Source of the DNA: Lampris incognitus | Lineage: Eukaryota > Chordata > Actinopteri > Lampriformes > Lampridae | Length of the DNA: 64,000 bases | Assembly: GCF_029633865.1 (NCBI RefSeq) | Contig: NC_079219.1 | Location: 56,650,489 to 56,714,488 of the forward strand | Reading direction: 5' to 3' | In this document: one piece after another, positions 1-41,049 of the stretch | Layout of the letters: every line of letters starts with the position of its first letter | Position numbering within the stretch: position 1 is the stretch's first letter | Program-made: the position numbers and the translations under genes | The notes under the pieces: model-generated | The model's input: the letters and a program-made list of their open reading frames with translations, nothing else | Databases searched by the model: none | Told to the model about the DNA's origin: nothing

Positions 1-52
1 GGCAGAGAGAAAAGGGATATAGGCTGTCAGCAGGACAGCAGGACAGACAGAC

Positions 53-30864
<30,812 letters not shown>

Positions 30865-31090
30865 CTCGGCTCGGCGCCGCTCACCGCGGGTCTGACACCG
30901 GACGTTCAGAGGGGCCGCTGTTTACCGACCGCCGACCACCATCACCACATCTCTCTGCTCCGCGACCGGCTCTCCTCCTCCTCCTCCTCCTCCTCCCTAT
31001 CCCGAGCGGAGTCGGGCTAGAAGCGGCTCAACCCACAACGCCCCCCCCCCACTCACCACCCCATCCGCGCGCGCGCGCGCGCACGCACGC
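30865..31090 (-). promoter_or_regulatory. CpG-rich putative promoter and 5' UTR of atp8b2
   Basis: GC- and CpG-rich sequence directly before the atp8b2 ATG, with a CTC trinucleotide run at 30972-30995 and a (CG)n run at 31067-31082. CpG richness continues in patches to about 31900. No TATA box seen. A CpG-type promoter is inferred. Confidence 0.4.
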
Positions 31091-31092
31091 AC

Positions 31093-31235
31093 GCTGACGA
31101 ATTTACATGCATGAGCTCAGCGTTTCTGCAGCAAAACGGCGAAGTTGTGTGCGCGCGCACGCACGCACGCGTGCACACAACTTCTTCGCCGTTTTGCTGC
31201 AGAAACGCTGAGCTCATGCATGTAAATTCGTCAGC
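31093..31235. repeat. 143-bp palindrome with alternating purine-pyrimidine centre
   Basis: Left arm from GCTGACGAATTTACATGCAT and right arm ending ATGCATGTAAATTCGTCAGC match over about 58 bases, with one 3-base length difference. The centre at 31150-31173 is (GC)n/(GCAC)n. About 230-370 bases upstream of the atp8b2 ATG. Confidence 0.93.
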
Positions 31236-31328
31236 TTTACAACTTCGCCGTTGCCATGACATCAGCGCCTTCGCTCGCCGCAAATGGCGGTTTTGCAGCA
31301 TCGGCTGACGGTATTAGCAATGTTTCCG

Positions 31329-31407
31329 CAGGCAACACGGGGATTCGAACCGGCGATCCCCGTGCTGGCGGGCAACGGAACAGACCCCCCACGCCACCCG
31401 GAGGCGT
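31329..31407 (-). repeat. SINE-A copy 13 (head only)
   Basis: CACGGGGATTCGAACCGGCG and GCCACCCGGAGGCG. Also called as open frames but non-coding. Confidence 0.8.
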
Positions 31408-32112
31408 TACGCGTGCCCCTGTGACACACACGCACACACACGCAAGTCTTATGACGTACTAACAGCAGCGAGGGGGCTGTTTAAACCGCTGCACATTCGC
31501 GGGTCGATCCGGTTCGGCTCCGCAGCGGACGCGTCTCACGTAATCGCCGACCGGCTTGGCGAATTACGTCATCGCAACACCCCCCCCCCCACCACCACCA
31601 CCACCACCGTCCATGCAAACTAATAGCTGTCGCCCCTCGGCGTTGCCACGGCAACCGCCTCTGCAGGGACTCGAGAAGCGCCACGAGTCTCCAGACGAGG
31701 AAACTCGGCCTCCATCTTGGCTCCGAGAGTACCGCGAGAAACGGGAGTCCGGCGGCCGTTTGGGAGCCAAGATGGCCTCTGAAGCGGTTCGGCTTCCCGG
31801 CTCGTTTCGCCGCGAGGGGGGACACTGCAGTGGGAGGGGCTATGCAGGCGTCTCGGCACGTGCGGCGGGAGAAATCCCCCCGTGCATATCCTTCACGGCC
31901 TGCGCACGGATGTGACCAGAGGCGCACCGGTCTCTGGCGGTCCGGCCGTTCACATGGACACACACACACTCCGTGGGCCCAAACGAGGCGTTTACCGTCC
32001 CCTTGCTGTTGCACCGCACCGGGAAGGACACACGCACACACCTACAACCCCACGCACACGCACACACACACACACACACACACACGGCCCTCAGTGGTAG
32101 AGGGTTTGACAC

Positions 32113-32208
32113 CATCCATCCATCCATCCATCCATCCATTATCCAAGCCGCTTATCCCAATAGGGGTTGCGGGATGCTGGAGCCTATCCCAGCATCACCA
32201 CCACACCA
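32113..32208 (-). repeat. SINE-B tail fragment
   Basis: (CATC)n then TATCCAAGCCGCTTATCCC and GGATGCTGGAGCCTATCCC. Confidence 0.8.
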
Positions 32209-32276
32209 GTGACAAGCAATTATGGGTCAGTAATGGGATGATATTTGCCAGTGCTCATAATGTTACTGCCAAGATT

Positions 32277-32278
<2 letters not shown>

Positions 32279-32321
<43 letters not shown>
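32279..32321. repeat. (CA)n microsatellite
   Basis: About 21 CA units. Confidence 0.93.
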
Positions 32322-32363
32322 TCATTTTTGTATATACACACATATGTTGATTTTTTGTATGGA

Positions 32364-32507
32364 CCCCATCCATCCACCCATTATCCGAACCGCTTATCCT
32401 GCTCTCAGGGTGGCGGGGATGCTGGAGCCTATCCCAGCAATAATTGGGCAGCAGGCGGGGAGACACCCTGGACAGACCGCCAGGCAATCACACAGCCCCC
32501 TCCCCCC

Positions 32508-32542
<35 letters not shown>

Positions 32543-32778
32543 TCATACCTAGGGACAATTTAGCACGGCCGAGTCACCTGACCGACATGTCTTTGGACTG
32601 TGGGAGAAAACCGGAGCCCCCGGAGGAAACCCACACACACACACGCGGAGAACACGCAAACTCCACAGAGGATGACCCGGGACGACCCCCCAAGGTTGGA
32701 CTACCCCGGGGCTCGAACCCAGGACCTTCTTGCCGTGAGGCGACCGCGCTAACAACCACCGCGCCGCCGTGCCGCCCT
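32364..32778 (-). repeat. SINE-B copy (full length)
   Basis: CATCCATCCACCCATTATCC tail through to the head ACCGCGCCGCCGTGCCGCCC, with box-B-like CCCGGGGCTCGAACCCAGG. Confidence 0.88.
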
Positions 32779-33574
32779 TGCGAGGACCCTCTCTGACTAA
32801 ATTCATTCCCTAGCCCCTAACCTTGACCTTAACCATCAGAACAGCATTCCTAATAATTATAATAACAATAATACTAAAACTTTTTATTTGTATAGCGCTT
32901 TCCGAGGTACAAAAGATGCTGTACATAAGATAAGAAACAAAAGCAATACACCAAAAACATACAACACACAACATTAAACACACATTTGAACGTGGACAGA
33001 TCGGTGCCGTCTCTCGAGTGTTTGGGGGGGGGGTTCCAGAGGGAGGGGTCAGCTGTGGAGACGGCTCTGTCGCCCCAGGTCCGGTGCTTGGTGCTGTGTG
33101 GTGGAGACAGGAGGTTGGCGTCGGAGCGGCGAAGGCTGCGGGAAGGAGTATGGTGGTGGAGCAGGTCGGTGAGGTAGGAGGGGGCCTGGTTAGGGAGGTG
33201 TCTTCATGCATGCTCAATAATCCAGGCAGAAAGTTGAACCAGTTCATCTGGACACGTTCATTGAGAGAAATGGTTTCATCACTCGTCCAAGGGACCTCCT
33301 CGGCCTCAACTGACTGCAGGTGTCCCCACCCTTACAAACAATACAGTGGCATAACGACCGACACCAACCACCGGTTTCATAGGCAAACTGCCGTGAACAT
33401 TAACTAGAGTTGCAATGGCCATGTGTACTATTCACAGAGGGCTGGGAAATAGTTGCAATTACAGCATTGTAAGATGGCGACAGATGTACTCTTAGCCCCG
33501 CCCCCGCCCTGGTTCAAGGATGGTCGTCCATCGACCATAAGGTCATCCATCGACCATAAGCTCCCTACACCCAG

Positions 33575-33717
33575 CCGTTGGACGACAGCTGGGTTCAAAT
33601 TAAATCTCAGGATGTAGCACATTTCACCGACCACATCAACTCTGTGGACAACCACATCAAGTTCACCAGGGAGGATGTGAAAAATGACAGGTTAGCCTTC
33701 ATTACGCTGTGAAATTG
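33575..33717 (+). pseudogene. Penelope-like reverse transcriptase, part 1
   Basis: LDDSWVQIKSQDVAHFTDHI and VKNDRLAF. The DD at 33581-33586 corresponds to the catalytic aspartates. Interrupted immediately downstream by the THAP-coding element. Confidence 0.8.
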
Positions 33718-34200
33718 CAATTGACCTTTCGCAAAGTACTGCCCCAGAACGGTGCTTGTCCAATCCCACCTTAGCAACGGTCCGTCAAGCTTTCAGACAC
33801 ACAGCAAAATGCTGCAACGTTGTGCCTATGGGGTCTGCAAATCGGACACTAGATATGTGAAAAGTTTGGAGGGGTGTCATTTTCTTCCCCTTCCCGAAAC
33901 CCAGAACGCAAGAAGCGCCATGTGGGCAATAGATTTGGCAGTACAGCAGACCCCATGGCCAGCTTAACCCATCCAGAATCAACACAAATACCTGTCTGCT
34001 CCAAGCTAAGCTAGCTACTAGCTATTACTGATAGCTAATACAGCTAACGTGTTATTACTGTTACTTTTACCCACACAATGCACTGATTTCTTCCTTCATG
34101 TTTTGGTGCTTTCCAGCTACTTCCTGGATAGTTCTGAAATGCTTGACGGGCATAGCAACAGTAACCAAGGGGGGGGCGGGACTTTGCGAAAGGTCAATTG
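33718..34200 (+). mobile_element. TIR element encoding a partial THAP domain
   Basis: Ends CAATTGACCTTTCGCAAAGT and ACTTTGCGAAAGGTCAATTG are inverted matches with weaker similarity for about 90 bases. Inserted inside the Penelope RT frame. THAP domains occur in P-element and Kolobok-type transposases, so this may be a short derivative of one. Target duplication not clear. Confidence 0.75.
33810..33967 (+). CDS. Partial THAP-type zinc finger, 52 residues
   Basis: MLQRCAYGVCKSDTRYVKSL opens with the CxxxxC pair of a THAP C2CH finger, followed by HFLPLP and MWAIDL near the expected positions, then a stop. The second pair (CxxH) is absent, so the finger is incomplete. An in-frame Met upstream (33752) gives 71 residues. 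Possibly a first exon of a transposase, or a decayed remnant. Confidence 0.5.
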
Positions 34201-34655
34201 GTGACGGCGGACATTTGACTGGCGATGTTTACCGTAAACCGACACATATTGATCAGTACTTAAGGTTTGACTCTCATCATCCACTGGGGCACAAACTAGG
34301 AGTCATCAGGATGCTGCACCACCGAGCTGACAACGTCCCCACCGACACAGCGGCTGGGGAAGGGCAGAAATCCCACATTAATCAGGCCCTGGTTAAGTGT
34401 GGGTATCCTAACTGGGCGTTTCTCAAAGCCAGGAAGACGCCCAAACAGTGCACCAGCCAACTGAAGAGAGGAGAAGGACCACAGCCGCCTAAGCGTAAAC
34501 CGGCGGTGATTCTGTATGTGGCGGGAGAGTCGGAAAAGCTGAGACACGTATTTTCACAACACCACATCTCAGTTGCTTTTAAACCCCAAAACGCACTGCG
34601 CCAGAAGTTGGTCCACCCCAAGGATCGGGTCCCCCGCACAAACAGAGCAATATAG
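34201..34655 (+). pseudogene. Penelope-like reverse transcriptase, part 2
   Basis: DVYRKPTHIDQYLRFDSHHP, HKLGVIRMLHHRA and KCGYPNWAF, the conserved region after the RT palm in Penelope-like elements. The frame is lost at 34652. Confidence 0.88.
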
Positions 34656-35200
34656 TGTACGCTGTTAAGTGCCGGGAGGATTGCCGTGACTTGTACATCG
34701 GGGAAACTAAACCGACGCTGGCCAAGAGGACGGCACAACACAGGAGAGCTAACACGTCAGGCCAGGACTCCATGGTCTAGACCATCTACAGACCAGGACT
34801 CCACGGTCTACACCATCTACAGGCCAGGACTCCACACTCTACACCATCTACAGACCAGGACTCCACAGTCTACACCATCTACAGACCAGGACTCCACGGT
34901 CTACACCATCTACAGGCCAGGACTCCACAGTCTACACCATCTACAGACCAGGACTCCACACTCTACACCATCTACAGGCCAGGACTCCACAGTCTACACC
35001 ATCTATAGGCCAGTGGCCACTCTTTCAAGGATGAGGATGTGCACATCCTTGATAGGGAGGAACGATGGTTTGAATGGGGAGTCAAAGAGGCCATCTATGT
35101 GAAGAGGGAACAACCATCCCTGAACTGGGGGGCGGGGCTAAAAGCACATCTGTTGCCATCTTACAATGCTGTGATTGCAACTATTCCCCAACCCTCTGTG
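34656..35200 (+). pseudogene. GIY-YIG endonuclease domain split by a minisatellite
   Basis: VYAVKCREDCRDLYIGETK and KRTAQHRRANTSGQDS precede the 31-bp array; SGHSFKDEDVHILDREERWF, EAIYVKREQPSLN and LLPSYNAV follow it. Paired Tyr motifs and the H..ILDRE..W..R/E core identify the Penelope GIY-YIG nuclease. Confidence 0.85.
34762..35015. repeat. 31-bp minisatellite inside the GIY-YIG region
   Basis: Eight units of CCAGGACTCCACAGTCTACA plus CCATCTACAGR, starting at 34762 and every 31 bases. The unit begins with the element's own GQDS codons. Confidence 0.93.
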
Positions 35201-35822
35201 AATAGTACACATGGCCATTGTAACTCTAGTTAATGGTCACGGTAATTTGCATATGAAACTGATGGTTGGTTTCGGTCGTTATGCCACTGTGTTGTTCATA
35301 AGGGTGGGGACACCTGCAGTCAGTTGAGACTGAAGAGGTCCCTTGGACGAGTGATGAAACGTCTCTCTCTCTCAGTAAATTTGTCCAGATGAACTGATTC
35401 AACTTTCTGTGACTGGTTAGAGGGCTTTGTGAGTGAGTGAGGAGGACTTTGAATCGGATCTGTTGTGGGACCGGGAGCCAGTGGAGGTTCTGGAGGACAG
35501 GGGTCAAGTGGTCACGGGAGCTGGAGCGGGTGAGCAGGCGGGCAGCAGAGTTCTGGACGTACTGGAGTTCATTTAGGACTTTGGATGATGTGCCATAAAG
35601 AATGCTGCTGCAGTAATCTGGATGTGATGAAGGCATGGATCAAAGTTTCGGCACCAAGATAGTGTTTAGATTCACGAGAGAAACACGCAAAAATAGACTT
35701 GTCTCCATTCATTTTTGCAGGTTTCCATGTCAGCTTCTAAAATGGTACTGATGTCACACCAGCTATTCTGGAAAGCATATTTGTCACTGTGCAGCGGCAA
35801 TGACACAGATGCACATAATTGA

Positions 35823-36322
35823 CTCTGTGCATAACCGTAGTCCACTGACTTCCGGTTTCTACTGCAGCGGTCGTACCCGTTTCCTGTTTGTTGGCGTGTG
35901 TTACTGACAACGGCATATTTTTCACGATGCCTGCAAGATTTACCATGGATAAATGTCAGCGACATGCACAGAATTGTCGACAAACTTTCACCTGCACCTA
36001 CCAGCAAACGGGTGAAAAGTTTCAAGTTGTTCATATCAAGTTACGTCCACAATTCCGTCCGTCCAGCCGTCCGTCCGCTCAGCCTCATAATTGTGGACAT
36101 ATCTTGATATGTGCAACTTGAAACTTTTCACCCGTTTGATGGTTAGGTGCAGGTGAAAGTTTGTCGACAATTCTGTGCGTGTTGTTGACATTTATCCATG
36201 GCAAAATCTTGCAGGCATCGTGAAAAATATGCCATTGTCAACAGCACATGCCAACAAGCAGGAAACTGGTGTGACCACTGCAGTAGAACCCGGAAGTCAG
36301 TGGACTACAGTTATGCACAGAG
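35823..36322. mobile_element. 500-bp palindromic element
   Basis: Arms 35823-36054 and 36089-36322 are inverted copies with few mismatches around a 34-base (CCGTC)-rich centre. Outer end CTCTGTGCATAAC. Foldback or palindromic MITE; no coding region and target duplication not identified. Confidence 0.88.
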
Positions 36323-36915
36323 CTGACTGCCGGTCTATTGTCTACAAAACCTTCCGCCGTTGTTACAAAACCTTTGTTGTCGCTGCTGATGTGCCTACTT
36401 TCCACATACTGCCCCTACTGCTGATGTGCGTATTGCATCTTGCAGATGTGTAGCTTTAATTTATGAGGACGTGCACAACCACCGCTCCAAACAGATGCAG
36501 GATAAGTGAGGCAGCCATCATACACAAGCGAGCGTTCAGTTAAAATCAGGTATACATATCTCTGGCCTTATAGCCAATATTGGTGGAGCCTGTGTCCATG
36601 TCGCATGGCTGTCAAGTCTCGGTCTGCGAAAAAAAAATGACCGACATTCCTTTTATTCTCTGTGGAAAATACAACATTTTAAGATGGTTTCAACATTAAA
36701 GTGCGTTTTGATAACATTTCTAGTGAGAAATGTGCATTTTATTTTCAGAATCTTCATTCAGCAAATGCATATGATCTTTAGTTAGTTATTATGAAGATTA
36801 TTTCAGTTCTCACCAGAGAATTGTTGGAGTGCACCATTTCCGACATTGAACACAACCCCAAAATATGTTTTTACAATACTTGCTAAAATATCCTAAACAA
36901 ATTAACATGTGTATG
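36323..36915. other. No recognised feature
   Basis: AT-rich sequence without ORF, repeat or motif recognised. Confidence 0.5.
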
Positions 36916-37293
36916 CATCCATCCATCTATCGTGCAAACCGCTTATCCTGCTCTCAGGGTCGTGGAGATGCTGGAGCCTATCTCACCTGTGATTAGGCAG
37001 CAGGCGGGGAGACACCCTGGACAGGCCACCAGACCATCATAGGGCTGACACAAACACACACACATTCACACCTAGGGACAATTTAGTACGGCCGAGTCAC
37101 CTGACCTACATGTCTTTGGACTGTGGGAGAAAACCGGAGCCCCCAGAGGAAACCCACGCAGACATGGGGAGAACATGCAAACTCCACACAGGGGACGACC
37201 CGGGATGACCCCCAAGGTTGGACTACCCCAGGGCTCGAACCCAGGACCTTCTTGCTGTGAGGTGACTGCGCTAACCTCTGCACCACTCTGCCA
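36916..37293 (-). repeat. SINE-B copy (full length)
   Basis: CATCCATCCATCTATCGTGC tail, GGACTGTGGGAGAAAACCGG body, box-B-like GGGCTCGAACCCAGG, head CACCACTCTGCC. Confidence 0.87.
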
Positions 37294-38450
37294 TATGTAT
37301 GCAATGCAAAAAAAAAAAAAATCTTTTGCAATATGTAAAGGTGACTTATTTTAAAGACAAACAAACAAGCAAAATAACTTTCATTTCATGTCTTGGGCCT
37401 ATAAAGGGCTTAGCCTTTGCACAGGCCTAGTTTCAGAGAGCCTTTTGGAGGCCCAATACGTGAAATGAAAATTAATTTGTTTCTTAGCTTGTAAGCTGCC
37501 GTATTTGACGAGTCGGGAACGAGGACGTGTTATCAGGTGACCGTCTCTTCTATACAGAGAGGAGCACGCCCAGAACAAGTCCAGTTATGAATAAAACCAA
37601 CGTTGTGCGCTGCACTCACGGATTGGAGCCAGGTACGAAGGCTGAGAAGTCTGCTAAAACGCCCCCACCGCGACCCAGTGCGGGAACTGGGCCAGGAATA
37701 AAACCCTTAGCCTAATCTTGACCCTATGCCCAAGTCCTAACCCTAAAATAGACCCTTGAAGACTTGAAGAAGTGAGGACCGGCCGAAATGTCCTCAATTT
37801 GCAAAAAAACATCCTTTACGGTTAAAACCTCAAATTGGTCTGGTCAAATATAGCTGAACACACACACACACACAGTGTATGCATCAGGACCCTCATCTTC
37901 ATGCATATAAATTAGAGAAGTATCAGAAAGTATTCTTGACAATTATATTCAATTATACTCTTAATCCAGATCCTTGTGACCACATATGAACTTGTACCAA
38001 ATCCATACTCTCAGTTTTTGAGTGGAATGCTTTTATCTTTGACCGGCCTCTGTGGAGCTTGCCCCCCCCCCCCAAAGTATGCCCACTTCTCCCCCCCATC
38101 CCATCCAATACTGCCCCTATGCCCCCTCGCCCGTTACACAACCAGGACTCCCAGTATATCAGTGAAAGTGGTTGATTCAGTGGGAGGATTCCCCTGCTGA
38201 TGGACGTGTTGAGCATCTTTTACAGGAGCGGTACTGACCTGGAGGAGGCCTCTTTCTGAACATCTCCACTCTGCCGACGACCTTCCGCTATGGCCCATGG
38301 GCCTGTCTGCAAAGGAGGGGAGGGGGTAGTTGAAGGAGGCGACACAGGAGGAGGGGGTCGTAAGGGGGTGGTGGGGGTGGGTGAGAGGAAGTCAAGGGTG
38401 CATATGAGGAGGAGAGAGGGAGGAGAGCAGGATGGGTGAGGGAGGAACCT

Positions 38451-38481
<31 letters not shown>

Positions 38482-39100
38482 AATTACAGGTGTTGTCTCT
38501 TCTGGCAAATAAAATGAAAGGCTGTGACCCCTCTGCCATTAATTAGAATGTCTTCCCTAAACCAGACCTTGGTGTCACCGACCCCATTTTACGATACTAG
38601 TTTTGGACAGACATTGTTCACACGTTCTCTGTAGAGCAAACTGTCTCACAGAGAGAAAACGAAACTTGGTCCGGGAACGCAAATACTGTACAAAAGGACA
38701 CACACATGCATGCACACACAGGCAGACACACACACGCACCCACCAGCGCGCAACACAAAACCCACTGTCGAGGGTTTGTTTGAGCCCTAAATGAGGAAAT
38801 GACATTCAACAGAGAGCTGCATCTGCCGTGTGGTAGAGCGTCTGGGGACCGCCGGCTCTGGTTAGCGCCACTGAGCGTCTGCTCATATGAGAGTAATAAG
38901 AGAATCGAAACAGCACTGTTCTCCAACCGGCTCACAGCAATCCACGTCCTCGCGACCCATTGCCTTTCTAGCGTCCTCTTTTCTGATCTCTTCTTTGCTC
39001 TTCTCTTCACGTTTCCTCTCCCCTCGTCTCGTTTCTCGTCTTAACTCGGGGGTTTCGAACTGAACGCACACCGCGCTGCCGTCACCTGTCCTGCTTTATA
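37294..39100. other. Intergenic, no gene
   Basis: Holds a GAGGACC-type repeat fragment at about 37690-37870 (compare 53095-53345), poly-C runs near 38060, a (TA)n run at 38457-38480 and a CA-rich stretch near 38700. No ORF of substance. Confidence 0.5.
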
Positions 39101-39102
39101 TA

Positions 39103-39142
39103 TACCTGGAGAAAAGCATATGCATATGCTTTTCTCCGGGTA
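39103..39142. repeat. 40-bp near-perfect palindrome
   Basis: GGAGAAAAGCATATGC facing its complement with no loop; one mismatch in 20 base pairs. Confidence 0.9.
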
Positions 39143-39827
39143 GTAATACACACTAGAAGGTACACGGCATGGCGGATAGAGGCTAGAGGTCTGAGGCTAA
39201 TCGATACGCCTGAGAAAGTGCTGCTCTCCGCCTATGTGAGGCACACCGATCATCTTTCAGCTATAGTCTACAGCAACGTGCCCTGCTCTGTCCTGCACTC
39301 TGCCTCTCCTCCTATACTTGCTCTCTGCTGTCATTTCATACTGTTTACTGCCTATCCTCTGTCAGTCTAATAGAGAGAGACAGGGAGCAAGAGAGAGAGA
39401 GCAGCTTTCTCTCACCTCCCCCGTCTTTCGGTTAATTCCCCTCCATCCCTCGCAAACTCTCGTCGACTCTCTCTTTCTGATTCTCTACCCCCACCACCAC
39501 CACAACTGTGACTGGAGCCTTGTATAACCCCGCAGACCTGCAGTGCCCTCATGAAACAAAGCTGTGCAGGCGAGAGAGAGAGAGAGTGAGCAAGAGAGAG
39601 ACACACTGAGCACCTTTCTTGGCCCCATGTCAAAATTCCTTTCAACTTGCAGCGAAGTATGACTAAAGAATTTGAGCACAATAAGGAGCAAATCCCTGAT
39701 GAAATGTTCAGAACGGCCTTGAAGCACGGCTGCGATCTCTATGTCAGCACAGAACGAGAAAGCCCAGGCGAAAAGGACGAGGCTGCACAGCGGCTCCAAC
39801 AAAGATAAGGGTAGATTGTCTGAGGAC

Positions 39828-40196
39828 CCAGATAGCAAAGTTGCTGTGGCCCGGACCCGTCCCACACCCGACACTTTCATACCGCGTGGAATGATGGCGC
39901 TCGGGCGGTCCGCTCCCGTTTGCCAGATCTGGGCCAGAACCGAGCCATAGCAATGCCGCATATTTGCCAAAGGTGGCCCGTATTCGTTTTGTCATATTTG
40001 GGCCACATTTCCCATTTACCACACGGGCCACTTCAGCATCTTTGCCAAAAAAAAAAAAAAGGCCCACATTTGATTTGGCATATTTGGGCCATATTTGCTA
40101 TTATACATGTGGGCCACTTCAGGCTCACATCCATTTTGTCAGGGTCATCAGTGCCACATCATTGCCTGAAGAGGCCCACATCCGCATGCTGTCTGG
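39828..40196. mobile_element. GGGCC-rich element with CCAGATAG ends, copy 1
   Basis: Begins CCAGATAGCAAAG and ends GCTGTCTGG. Internal TTTGGGCCACATTT-like repeats. Relatives at 44889, 55690 and 58980. Confidence 0.65.
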
Positions 40197-40347
40197 GTGG
40201 AATAATATAAAAAAGGTTAAATACACTCACCGCAAAGAGCGGAGCTGTACTTAACATATGCGATTAAGTGAACTCCAACGCAATCAGCCACTGGCGAGGG
40301 AGCGGAGGTGAGTTATGAAGCTGAAGGAGGAACAGTGGAGGTTAGTG

Positions 40348-40382
<35 letters not shown>

Positions 40383-40514
40383 TGGCGGTGCAGGAGGGCG
40401 CACAGCATCTGTTCCGAGTCACAGCTGCGCTGCACAACTACAAACTTCCACTATTGAGTTTGCGCAAAACCCCACGAGCGAAAACAAACGGGAGCCCCAC
40501 CACGTAAAAGCAGC

Positions 40515-40725
40515 ACCGGTGTTACATCGAACTCTGTTTCCCCGTCGAGATCCCCCCCCCCCCGACTGGAAACAGGTTAGCTATCGGTTACGACTGGGTC
40601 AAGGTAAGCGTTAGGGTGAGGTTGAGGTTCAGGTTAATCAGGCGCCCCCGGTGTTGTGTCGAACTCTGGCAAGGGGGGGAACACATCTCGACGGGGAGAC
40701 GGGGTTCGACGCAACACCGGCCGTC
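40515..40725. repeat. Inverted repeat with CGGTGTT-TCGAAC ends
   Basis: CGGTGTTACATCGAACTCTG at 40515, again at 40649, and its complement ending at 40721; the last two form a 20-base stem with two or three mismatches. Lies in CpG-rich sequence reaching about 41350. Confidence 0.6.
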
Positions 40726-41049
40726 CGATAACACACAAGAGCGAGGGCAAAGACTAAACAACAACGACAACGACGACCCACCTTTTCAGGTTCGCCTTAC
40801 GAAGACGGTCCCGTCGGCCGCATCCTCGCCGCCTTCTCATCAAGTTGTAACTTGGGGGTTGTGTGACTGAGGCCACCGGGGCGGGAGGGTGAAACGCCAC
40901 ACCGGCACCGACTGACGCGCTCCGTCGTCGCGCCTCCGCCGCGCGACACGCGGAAGGAGGGAGGGAGGGGGCTGCACACCTCCACCTCCACCTCCACCAG
41001 CGACTCCGACCGGGGTTTTGGCTTTTCTACTCAACAACTATTTGAGCGG

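Larger units (their letters stand above)
33202..35416 (+). mobile_element. Penelope-like retroelement, degenerate
   Basis: Ends 33203-33480 and 35146-35416 are inverted copies of each other. Between them lie RT and GIY-YIG pieces typical of Penelope-like elements. Several frame breaks, a nested TIR element and an internal minisatellite show it is dead. Target duplication near CTGGTTAG. Confidence 0.85.
32860..35640 (-). mobile_element. LINE 3' region (L2/CR1-like) interrupted by a Penelope-like element
   Basis: The RT C-terminal part at 35408-35636 reads DYCSSILYG, LQYVQNSAARLLTR and LHWLPVPQQIRFKVL; the same frame type resumes at 33202 downward with YLTDLLHHHTPSRSLRRSDA and WGDRAVS, then a 3' UTR with TATACAAATAAAAAG and an ATT-rich end. 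The junction sequence CTGGTTAG is present on both sides of the inserted element. Confidence 0.8.

Noticed and set aside
31481-32041. 186-codon minus-strand frame in CpG-rich DNA
   Set aside because: Composition-driven frame with overlapping frames on both strands, no domain, and poly-Gly/Trp from a CCA repeat; kept only as a possible regulatory patch.
40315-41037. Second CpG island promoter with a gene nearby
   Set aside because: CpG-rich but no exon or splice structure could be found on either strand; the inverted CGGTGTT repeats suggest repeat origin for part of it.
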